Assembly (NCBI GenBank): GCA_946490455.1
Contig: CAMLXE010000084.1
Location: 1-7,443 of the forward strand
Length of the DNA stretch: 7,443 bases
From: an uncultured Desulfovibrio sp.
GTDB taxonomy: Bacteria; Desulfobacterota; Desulfovibrionia; Desulfovibrionales; Desulfovibrionaceae
Direction of reading: 5' to 3'
A program made the translations under genes and the position numbers. The notes under the pieces were generated by a model. That model was not told the DNA's origin, did no database searches, and saw nothing but the letters and a program-made list of their open reading frames with translations. This document shows positions 1 to 5,686 of the stretch, in pieces (position 1 is the stretch's first letter; the number at the start of each line of letters is the position of its first letter).

Positions 1-1210
1 ATACTTCGACCCATTTCCCCAAATTGGCATCCATATCATCCTGCGTCGCCGTTGCAGGCAGTATCATTCCGGAGAATCCGCCTCTCTCATACTTGGCCTT
101 AAATTCAGGATATTGCTCAAACAAAACAAGTTGTCGCTTGCCCCATATCCAGCCTGGCTCATCGGGAAGTTCCGCCGAAGCGTGCGGCATTGGCACTCCG
201 ATCAGAACCTGCCGGATATATTCATACGGCTTGAGAATATAGGCTGCGTAATCAAGCCAGTAATCTGCAGAACCGGAAGCGCCGGGTTCTTTCTGCCCGA
301 CAGATTCAACTCCCGGTCCTGAGGGCTGAAGCGCGACATAAACCTTCTGGTTGTACCAGATCATGCACGGCTGCAAATAGTCCTTTGATGCACTCCACCT
401 TGCATCAGCGAAAAACGAAAAATTAGAAGAAAGTTCCCCCCCGCCGCCAAGACCTGCTCCAGCTGAGATTGTCCTGTTGGATGGAACTGCGCCAATATCA
501 TCCGGGCTTAATGCATCCGAACCTCCGGCCCCGTGGGTATCCTTATGTGCCGTTGGCGTTCTGGCGTTTGAAAGTCGAGAATCGTTACCCTGACACGATG
601 TGCCTTCAGTGCTGCCATACTTGACGCTAAGAGTGCGGTCGGATTCAAGCGTTCCACCTCCATCAAGTCCAGATCCGGCTATGATTTTCACACTTTTTCT
701 AGCCAGCGTCTCATGCGCCCCTGTATCAGCGTTATGCGTGCTGACTTTGCGGTCCACATACTCCCGTGTTGCAAGCACCTGAGCTGGGTCGATCTCTATG
801 TTGATAACGGAAGCATCAAGCACGCGAATGATGAGCCGCACCAACAGATCTGTCGCCGCGCCGGAACTGATGTCCGGCTTCTCGGTCAATGGCGTATTGC
901 CAACGGCAAAGAGTGTCCCGTCACTCATCCACAGACCTACTTCACGAATATACCATCCTCCCTGTGCCTGCGGGATAAACAGCTCTGCCGTGAACAGGTC
1001 AGGAGTATCCGGATCAAGCACAATGTCGTTGATCTGGGCACGGAAACGTTCATTCACAAGAGCAGTCATTGAAGAATCAGGCATAACAGAGCTTCCTCCG
1101 CCATCACCGACAGACATATGCGTCAGCTTGACGGATGTTCCCTGTGCTAGTGCTTCTCTGACGGCATTGCGTCCGGCATTGGTCGTTACGGTACGGAATT
1201 GCTGACTCAT
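1..1210 (-). CDS. H: Tail fibre protein, P2 gpH-like (3' end outside window)
   Basis: 403 residues are visible, open to the window edge. The protein binds the host surface. Seen: an N-terminal collar-fibre domain (1-155), with TNAGRNAVREAL, LTHMSVGDGGG and GGWYIREVGLWMSDGTLFAV typical of phage tail-collar fibre N-termini that dock on gpI/baseplate. A shaft follows with HNADTGAHE and a NDSRLSNARTPTAHKDTHG motif leading into GAGGSDALSPDDIGA, a repeat type frequent in fibres. Two GxGLxGGGxL hinge motifs lie at 176-196 and 247-267. Residues 271-320 are Trp/Tyr-rich (W272, W285, Y286, Y291, W318), like small carbohydrate-binding modules. From 337, IGVPMPHASAELPDEPGWIWG resembles the tail-collar start 'IG-x-P-x-P-x-x-x-x-P-x-GW'. 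The ATG at 1210 has GGAGG 7 bases upstream and overlaps the I stop as ATGA. The receptor-binding tip is probably beyond the window. Confidence 0.9.
   Translation of the reverse strand, partial: MSQQFRTVTTNAGRNAVREALAQGTSVKLTHMSVGDGGGSSVMPDSSMTALVNERFRAQINDIVLDPDTPDLFTAELFIPQAQGGWYIREVGLWMSDGTLFAVGNTPLTEKPDISSGAATDLLVRLIIRVLDASVINIEIDPAQVLATREYVDRKVSTHNADTGAHETLARKSVKIIAGSGLDGGGTLESDRTLSVKYGSTEGTSCQGNDSRLSNARTPTAHKDTHGAGGSDALSPDDIGAVPSNRTISAGAGLGGGGELSSNFSFFADARWSASKDYLQPCMIWYNQKVYVALQPSGPGVESVGQKEPGASGSADYWLDYAAYILKPYEYIRQVLIGVPMPHASAELPDEPGWIWGKRQLVLFEQYPEFKAKYERGGFSGMILPATATQDDMDANLGKWVEV
410..472 (-). repeat. Glycine-rich fibre hinge motif, copy 2 (contains G7 tract)
   Basis: Fibre residues 247-267, TISAGAGLGGGGELSSN and onward. 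It matches copy 1 in pattern but not in DNA. The coding strand holds seven consecutive G bases at 436-442, followed by an A/T-rich stretch. Confidence 0.6.
623..685 (-). repeat. Glycine-rich fibre hinge motif, copy 1
   Basis: Fibre residues 176-196, ending GSGLDGGGTLESDRTLSV. It shares the G-x-GL-x-GGG-x-L pattern with copy 2, 50 residues further on. This is a common turn motif in phage fibre shafts. Confidence 0.6.
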
Positions 1211-1950
1211 GAGTTCCCCTCCGGGTTAATGGTCAAAACAGGCTGCCATTGTGCTGCAATGCCCGCATTCAATGAACATGTCTGCTCCAGATCCGTGATT
1301 TCTTCTGGCCAGACGGTCACCGTGTTGCCAATGCCAAGCGTAGCACCAAAACGTGTTTCACAGTTGCTGCCCAAAGCTACTGTGATGCCGAGATGGTCGA
1401 GATGTGACCGAGTATTCTTTGTCTCAAGAACGATCTGGCGGGCGCGGTTGATGTCGTCCGCAACGATGCCCTGTTCAAACAGCGTCACAAGAACCTTGAA
1501 ATGGTACGGCTGGCCACCTTCGTAGTCGAACCATTCGGTCACAGTCGTCTCGACATTGCCGAGGGCGGCGGTCACAGCGGTTTCCACGGCCCACGGAGTC
1601 CCCTTTTTGCGGTGAACGGCAATGGCCGTCTTTACCATCTCTAGCTTTTCAGCGTAGGTCCGGGCAATTTCGTAACTGTCCACATGAAGTTGCCATGCCA
1701 GTATGTCTAGTAGAGGTTCATCCAGATCTTTCAGACCTCCGGCAAGCTCCGCAATGCGACGCAATGGCGGCAGCAAATCCGTCTCCTTACCGTACAACCG
1801 CGCGTACAGGAGAAGCGACGGAATTGCTTGAACGGACGGGGCAAGCAGCCTGTCCAGAGCCTCTGTCGCAGCCCGTATGGCAGGATCGCCAGCGATGGAG
1901 TCCGGGAGCAATTCCAGAAACGGCGTAGAACCAATGCGCCGGCTACTCAT
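1207..1950 (-). CDS. I: Tail protein I (P2 gpI family)
   Basis: 247 residues. gpI-type proteins sit in the baseplate wedge next to J and connect to the tail fibre. Seen: an N-terminal SSRRIGSTPFLELLPDSI like the 'L-L-P-x-x-L' opening of the family; a helix with DEPLLDILAWQLHVDSY (about 77-93), matching the conserved 'LL-x-x-LAW-x-x-x-VD' core; and HRKKGTPWAVETAV at 113-126, matching 'H-x-x-KGT-x-x-A-V'. It is longer than P2 gpI (176 residues). About 60 residues after the core (from GITVALGSNCETRFG, near 188) form an extra beta-rich, Gly/Thr-rich tail, perhaps the fibre-binding part. The ATG at 1950 follows GGAGG by 8 bases; the TTG at 1965 is not supported. The stop overlaps the fibre start as ATGA. 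Confidence 0.9.
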   Translation of the reverse strand: MSSRRIGSTPFLELLPDSIAGDPAIRAATEALDRLLAPSVQAIPSLLLYARLYGKETDLLPPLRRIAELAGGLKDLDEPLLDILAWQLHVDSYEIARTYAEKLEMVKTAIAVHRKKGTPWAVETAVTAALGNVETTVTEWFDYEGGQPYHFKVLVTLFEQGIVADDINRARQIVLETKNTRSHLDHLGITVALGSNCETRFGATLGIGNTVTVWPEEITDLEQTCSLNAGIAAQWQPVLTINPEGNS

Positions 1951-3073
1951 CTTCGACCCCTCCAAAAGTCATGGACACAGAGGTTTCACGCGCTATTTGC
2001 GTTTTTTCAATCGCATTGAAGACGGGAGTCGTCAGTTCCACGCGCTTTGCTCCGGCATTATGGAGCCTAGAGATCAGTTCATCCGGATTGATATCCCTTC
2101 CCGGCTTCGACCGCTGCCAGATTCGATACCCCTCAACGGCAGCATCCACGGCTTTGGTGATTGAGGTCAACAAAGTGGAATCGCAAGATGCCAAAAACCA
2201 TTTTCCGGAAATCGCATATGTGACGGTATCCGGAGCATCTACCTGCACCATGTCAGTAAGCGGGCGCACATCCTTGGGGGTCAATGCGTTCTCTACCTTT
2301 TCAATCATGGCCTCATCCGGCAATTCCCCGTCCGTCATGACAAAACGAACGTCAACAACTCCCGGTGTAGGTGACGTCACGCTTACTGATGCAATGTCGC
2401 TGCTCACCGCCCGCACCCGCGCTTCATAAGCACCATCTGGACCGGCCACGGAAAAACTTTCCGGAGCCATTCGGATACGCTCCCGAAACCGTTCGTCTCC
2501 TTCCTCATCACAGCCGGAAAGAGTGATGTCCATATTGATCACGGACGTGATATACGGAATAGGGTCAACAAGGCGACATATCTGGCCAGGTAGCAGTCCG
2601 TTGCCAGCGGCTCCCGCTTCCGTACACTGTACGGCCACCTCAATGAATGTCTCGCCAGCGGGAAGAATAGCATCAGAAATCGTTGCAAACATGATGTCTG
2701 CGGACTGCGTGGTCACGCGCGTCCCCGAAGGCACCGGCACAGCGAACTCCAGCGCATCGGTCATCCCGAAACGTACAGTTGTTCTTGCAGGTTGCGGCTG
2801 AATGCGGCTCACACCCATAGGTGCGCCAATATGGTCAAGATGCCCCCCCTGAGCATAGGCGAGAAGATTCTGCTTCCCGGCAAAATCAATCAGTCCGTTC
2901 TGCACTGAAATGACATAGGCGAGTGTTTCAAGAAAGAGACGTACGGGGTCTCCGGGCTGAAGCGTTGTTCGGGCAATGGCCTCATACGCCGTGATGATAT
3001 CCGTCTCTGTCTCTTCAGCACTCTGGGGCGTGAAAGAAATTGAAGGCAAGGCCGAAAGATCAACGGAACTCAT
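1943..3073 (-). CDS. J: Baseplate wedge protein J
   Basis: 376 residues. Baseplate J family, equivalent to T4 gp6: it forms the wedge ring that changes shape when fibres bind, releasing the sheath. Seen: an N-terminal helical part (about 20-85) with LQPGDPVRLFLETLAYV; a GGHLDHIGAPMGV turn; the PVPSGTRVTT strand; an EAGAAGNGLLPGQI segment; then the family's typical region at 189-220, with DEEGDERFRERIRM followed by the GPDGAYEARV repeat. A C-terminal domain with RDINPDELISRLHNAGAKRV is also typical. The ATG at 3073 was chosen for its AAGGAG 7 bases upstream; the frame extends to a TTG at 3097 with no ribosome site. It overlaps W by 14 bp and I by 8 bp. Confidence 0.94.
   Translation of the reverse strand: MSSVDLSALPSISFTPQSAEETETDIITAYEAIARTTLQPGDPVRLFLETLAYVISVQNGLIDFAGKQNLLAYAQGGHLDHIGAPMGVSRIQPQPARTTVRFGMTDALEFAVPVPSGTRVTTQSADIMFATISDAILPAGETFIEVAVQCTEAGAAGNGLLPGQICRLVDPIPYITSVINMDITLSGCDEEGDERFRERIRMAPESFSVAGPDGAYEARVRAVSSDIASVSVTSPTPGVVDVRFVMTDGELPDEAMIEKVENALTPKDVRPLTDMVQVDAPDTVTYAISGKWFLASCDSTLLTSITKAVDAAVEGYRIWQRSKPGRDINPDELISRLHNAGAKRVELTTPVFNAIEKTQIARETSVSMTFGGVEDE
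1959..1963 (-). promoter_or_regulatory. Ribosome binding site of I
   Basis: GGAGG (within GGAGGGG) on the coding strand, 8 bases before the ATG at 1950, inside the end of J. The alternative TTG at 1965 overlaps this site and can be discounted. Confidence 0.75.
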
Positions 3074-3401
3074 CGATATACTCCTTGCGAATTTCAACGG
3101 TAATGACAGGTATCAGTTTTCCCTCGGCAGCACTGTTCGTATCCTTCTTGAACGTCACACTTCTGACCCGAATACGAGGCACATACCGCTCAAGGCTTTG
3201 CCCTATTTCAGCGACAAGAAGCGGCATGACTTCCGGCAACGGCAGGTCAATCACATCCCATGACAGGCCGAAATCACGATCCAAAGGCACGGATCCTTTC
3301 CGTGTAGCAAGTACAGTGCGGACTTCCTGCGCCAGTCCCTTCAGTCCTGTCGCGCCTATTTCAACAGACGCGGGAACACTCATATCGACTGTAAGATCCA
3401 T
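3060..3401 (-). CDS. W: Baseplate wedge protein W (gp25-like)
   Basis: 113 residues. A member of the GPW/gp25 family, which joins the sheath to the baseplate wedge and seeds sheath assembly; relatives are found in T4, P2, R-pyocins and type VI secretion (TssE). Seen: a helix at about 18-33, then the family signature TRKGSVPLDRDFGLSW at 33-48 (conserved R-x-G and DRDFG), and a C-terminal strand-rich half with ERYVPRIRV and the LIPVITVEI strand. The ATG at 3401 has GGAG 8 bases upstream and shares one base with the U stop (TGATG). Its end overlaps the J start by 14 bp. Despite the old 'lysozyme-like' label of this family, no enzymatic role is expected. Confidence 0.93.
   Translation of the reverse strand: MDLTVDMSVPASVEIGATGLKGLAQEVRTVLATRKGSVPLDRDFGLSWDVIDLPLPEVMPLLVAEIGQSLERYVPRIRVRSVTFKKDTNSAAEGKLIPVITVEIRKEYIDEFR
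3081..3086 (-). promoter_or_regulatory. Ribosome binding site of J
   Basis: AAGGAG on the coding strand, 7 bases before the ATG at 3073. It lies within the last codons of W and sets the J start over the upstream TTG at 3097. Confidence 0.8.
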
Positions 3402-3793
3402 CAGTTGTACTCCGTGAGGTTCAAGGACACTTCTGCGCTCATAGTCACACCGTTGTGAAAAATCCTGTGCTGTACATCAATGCTCCTGAGTACATACAAA
3501 CCGTAGTATGTCAGACCGAGCACCAGAGGCATCTCGTCGCCGAGTTCCGCCAGTTCAAGTAACGAATCAAGACGCTTATCTACAGTCAAAGCCAGAGGAG
3601 TCAGCGGAAAAATCTGTACGGTCAGACTCAGACCATCAAGATTACGCCCCGTATGATGCAGTTTTGGAAGTCCAGATAGGCACTTGTACTCCGAGAACTG
3701 AATCTCCCTCTGCCTTCTGAGCTCACGAAAGGTCGCTACTTCTACATCTGTCACGGTAAAAAAGAATGTGCCTATAATACCTTGGTACATCAT
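3401..3793 (-). CDS. U: P2 gpU-like tail protein (probable tail tube terminator)
   Basis: 130 residues. Proposed as the gpU family, which in P2 is needed for tail completion and is thought to cap the tube. Seen: a hydrophobic N-terminus with MMYQGIIGTFFF, comparable to the MMLALGMFVF start of P2 gpU; a central NLDGLSLTVQIFPLT strand like the 'L-x-G-x-x-Y-P' segment; an LLELAELGDEMPLVLG helix-turn like the 'AEEG-x-x-x-PLL-x-G' segment; YYGLYVLRSID matching 'IYGMYVISRV'; and an FHNG turn before a last beta-strand. This is a by-eye match to the family. GGAGG lies 6 bases before the ATG at 3793, and the start overlaps the V stop as ATGA. Its position is unusual: in P2 and R-type pyocins this gene follows the tape measure gene. 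If not gpU, it is an uncharacterised baseplate protein. Confidence 0.75.
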   Translation of the reverse strand: MMYQGIIGTFFFTVTDVEVATFRELRRQREIQFSEYKCLSGLPKLHHTGRNLDGLSLTVQIFPLTPLALTVDKRLDSLLELAELGDEMPLVLGLTYYGLYVLRSIDVQHRIFHNGVTMSAEVSLNLTEYN

Positions 3794-4440
3794 CGCGGTC
3801 CTCCAGTTGCCCCACCATGAGGACAGTCATGAATATGGCTGAGAAAAGAAACTCCGTTCACGACAACATCCCCTTCAGTGACGGTTATGTTACCACGATG
3901 TATAATGTCACCTTGTGTCGTGGCCACAGTCCCGCGGCCTTCTGTCCCACTCATCGAGAGCGCAGGAGTATTCAATCCGATACGTTGCTCCGAGGTCAGA
4001 TCAAGTGATCCAGTAGCCGTCACTTTCCCACTTCCCTGAAGAGTGACTTCAATGTTTCCAGTCACAGTGGCTTCTATATTCCCCTTGACTGACGCGATGA
4101 GCGTGTGAGTCTTACGGTCATATTCAAGCGTGGTTCCATCGCTGAACCTTCGGTGGAACTTATCTCCACTCGATACTGGTGGAGACTGTGATCCATACAT
4201 GGAGCCAAGCACAAACCCCTCTTCCAGCCCGTTACCGAGAAACAGGCACAACACCTGATCGCCTATGTCCGGGAGGTCAAAGACCATGTCTCCCTTGGCA
4301 CGAGGTACCAGCACTGGAAGCCATCCAGAGATGAGTTTTGTAGTTACTGTGTCACGAAATTCCACCCGGACACGGTGCTTCTCCGGTTGACGTGAAACGA
4401 CAAACCCCACGCGAATGAGTTCGTACAGCGTCATGTCCAT
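3790..4440 (-). CDS. V: Baseplate assembly/spike protein V
   Basis: 216 residues, close to P2 gpV. Homologues form the trimeric spike at the tip of the tail that pierces the outer membrane. Seen: an N-terminal OB-fold-type domain (residues 5-85), with GWLPVLVPRAKG, the P-D-I-G-D-Q-V-L-C-L-F strand and GFVLGSMYG typical of gp5/VgrG OB domains. A beta-helix shaft follows, with glycines at exact 8-residue spacing (120, 128, 136, 144). The end has H202-x-H204 and H208, then a Gly-rich GGATGGP. His-x-His apex motifs bind iron in known P2-type spikes; metal binding here is inferred. There is no lysozyme domain, unlike T4 gp5. The ATG at 4440 overlaps the D stop as TGATG. Only a weak Shine-Dalgarno is visible (AAAAGG is distant), so translation may depend on coupling to D; a second ATG at codon 3 is possible. 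Confidence 0.92.
   Translation of the reverse strand: MDMTLYELIRVGFVVSRQPEKHRVRVEFRDTVTTKLISGWLPVLVPRAKGDMVFDLPDIGDQVLCLFLGNGLEEGFVLGSMYGSQSPPVSSGDKFHRRFSDGTTLEYDRKTHTLIASVKGNIEATVTGNIEVTLQGSGKVTATGSLDLTSEQRIGLNTPALSMSGTEGRGTVATTQGDIIHRGNITVTEGDVVVNGVSFLSHIHDCPHGGATGGPR
3994..4089 (-). repeat. Octad glycine repeat in the spike shaft of V
   Basis: Residues 118-149 of V read as four turns with hydrophobic-x-Gly spacing of exactly eight residues (V118/G120, V126/G128, L134/G136, A142/G144). This matches the VxGxxxxx octapeptide of the T4 gp5 triple-stranded beta-helix. Confidence 0.75.
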
Positions 4441-5477
4441 CAGTAATCCAGAGCCTTTTCCAGTTCGAGACTGGTCGTATAACCGCCATCAGTCGAAAAT
4501 GAATGTGTCGCCTGAGCTATCATATATCTCGCATCGAAGCGGCCCCATCCTTGAATATCAAGCACTGTTCCCGCCCGGAACCGAGTATCCCCCATACCGG
4601 ACAGGGAGCCGGTCTGTTCCTTACGGTTCTTGTCGCGCAATTCAGCCTTCGCCATGCGTTCGGCCTGCGCCTGATTCTCAACTCGCTTGTTGATATAGAG
4701 TACGCGTCCCGTTGTCGGCGGTATCTTAGGCTCGTACTCAGTCTCTATCGTCTCCGAATCAGTAGCCCGCGTGTATCCGACAACGCATTGCGTATAGATA
4801 CCGTCAGTAGTCCGTTTAGATCGAAACGATTGAAAATTAAGTTCTTCTCCGGGACTATCTTCTGTTGCCCGTCTTACGATGATGGGAGGAAGCTGGTCGG
4901 CAGTCTGTCCCGCATAAACGACCACACGGTCTCCCTTCACCGCCAGACGAAGCCCCTGTTCCTTCGCGATGCGTTGCAGGAACTCAAGATCGCTCTCTTG
5001 CCTCTGTTCCACACGTTCATAGATCAGTTCAGGTCCCCGATAGAGCATATCCATTCCTGCCGCCCCGGCGATATCAGAAATGACCGTGGTGATCGGTGTT
5101 TTCTCCCACGCACGAGTTTTCTTCTGGAGCATGAGCGAAGACTTCACGGCAGCCGGAACGGCCTTGATTGTCACTCTGTCGCCTCCCTCCACGCCTGACT
5201 CCAGCTCTATTTCATCAATCTCGAATTTCCCGCAGGGCAATTCCTCCACAGTGCCAATCTCTCGCCAGTTCTCGGTCCGAATGCTTGCCTCGATGATGTC
5301 ACCAATCTGTGGGAGCCAGTCGCCCTGCCATATCCTGTCCCGGTCCTCCAGCAATATCTGGAGATCATCCAGCTCCTCGTCCGCCTTGTCTGTATAGGTC
5401 AGACTGAGAAGGTACGGCATGAGATCGAGTGTCACATCATGCCCCTTGATGCTGATGGAAACGGACGCCCGACGCAT
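4440..5477 (-). CDS. D: Baseplate hub protein (phage late control gene D family)
   Basis: 345 residues. P2 gpD-type proteins form the trimeric baseplate hub, equivalent to T4 gp27 and to the N-terminal part of VgrG, and carry the spike V at the tip of the tube. Seen: an N-terminal beta-rich domain with the LLEDRDRIWQGDWLP stretch; a GKFEIDEIEL segment; the family's typical DLEFLQRIAKEQGLRL region at about 163-178, followed by a strand with VVVYAG; and a C-terminal domain with QAERMAKAEL and a GTVLDIQGWG strand leading to the final beta segment. The start at 5477 has GGGAG 8 bases upstream and overlaps the X stop as TGATG. An in-frame ATG at 5492 would add five residues but has no ribosome site in front of it. 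The last base of its stop region is shared with the V start. The name 'late control' is historical; the role is structural. Confidence 0.92.
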   Translation of the reverse strand: MRRASVSISIKGHDVTLDLMPYLLSLTYTDKADEELDDLQILLEDRDRIWQGDWLPQIGDIIEASIRTENWREIGTVEELPCGKFEIDEIELESGVEGGDRVTIKAVPAAVKSSLMLQKKTRAWEKTPITTVISDIAGAAGMDMLYRGPELIYERVEQRQESDLEFLQRIAKEQGLRLAVKGDRVVVYAGQTADQLPPIIVRRATEDSPGEELNFQSFRSKRTTDGIYTQCVVGYTRATDSETIETEYEPKIPPTTGRVLYINKRVENQAQAERMAKAELRDKNRKEQTGSLSGMGDTRFRAGTVLDIQGWGRFDARYMIAQATHSFSTDGGYTTSLELEKALDY

Positions 5478-5686
5478 CACATTTTCTCCCATGGTGGCAA
5501 ACTGGAGACCGTTCCTGCCGAAGATACGTCCGGCGCGGTTACACGCACATCACCGCCAAACAGCAGTACATCCATCTCGTCCGTGTTTTCCGGCAACAGC
5601 ACGCCAAACTGGACCTCAGCCCCATACAGATCTTTGGCAAGCTGATCCCACGCCTGCCCCTGCATTGTTGTTTTTTCACTGGGCAT
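5477..5686 (-). CDS. X: Tail protein X (LysM-like, P2 gpX family)
   Basis: This small tail protein of 69 residues is close to the length of P2 gpX. The family carries a LysM-like fold and is thought to work at the baseplate hub together with protein D. Seen: the pattern WDQLAKDLYG near the N-terminus, a central segment with a leucine-rich core, a P-D-V-containing segment and a short C-terminal Leu-Pro-Pro-Trp. These match the usual order in tail protein X: a D-x-L-A-x-x-x-Y-G start, a Pro-containing middle, and a Trp near the end. The ATG at 5686 was chosen because GAGGA lies 6 bases upstream; the open frame extends to a TTG at 5746 but nothing supports that start. It overlaps the tape measure stop by 11 bp and shares one base (TGATG) with the start of D. 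Confidence 0.85.
   Translation of the reverse strand: MPSEKTTMQGQAWDQLAKDLYGAEVQFGVLLPENTDEMDVLLFGGDVRVTAPDVSSAGTVSSLPPWEKM
5486..5490 (-). promoter_or_regulatory. Ribosome binding site of D
   Basis: GGGAG on the coding strand, 8 bases before the ATG at 5477. It favours this start over the ATG at 5492, which this motif itself overlaps. Confidence 0.65.

Noticed and set aside
798..1205. Plus-strand open frame of 135 codons opposite the fibre gene
   Set aside because: The minus strand here encodes a clear collar-fibre N-terminus; the plus-strand product is Ser/Arg/Pro-rich shadow sequence.
1971..2429. Plus-strand open frame of 152 codons opposite J
   Set aside because: Antisense to conserved baseplate J sequence; its translation has no recognisable domain.
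2843..2849. G7 tract in J as a phase-variation site
   Set aside because: It encodes Gly-Gly in a conserved structural gene, where switching off would kill the particle; likely chance.
3074..3097. TTG at 3097 as the start of J (eight extra residues)
   Set aside because: A strong AAGGAG lies between it and the ATG at 3073, and no ribosome site precedes the TTG.
4503..5198. Long plus-strand open frame (231 codons) opposite D
   Set aside because: It lies wholly antisense to a well-recognised hub gene, its translation resembles no family I know, and it has no matching neighbours on the plus strand.
5478..5492. ATG at 5492 as the start of D
   Set aside because: No ribosome binding site precedes it, while the ATG at 5477 has GGGAG at good spacing and a TGATG overlap with X.
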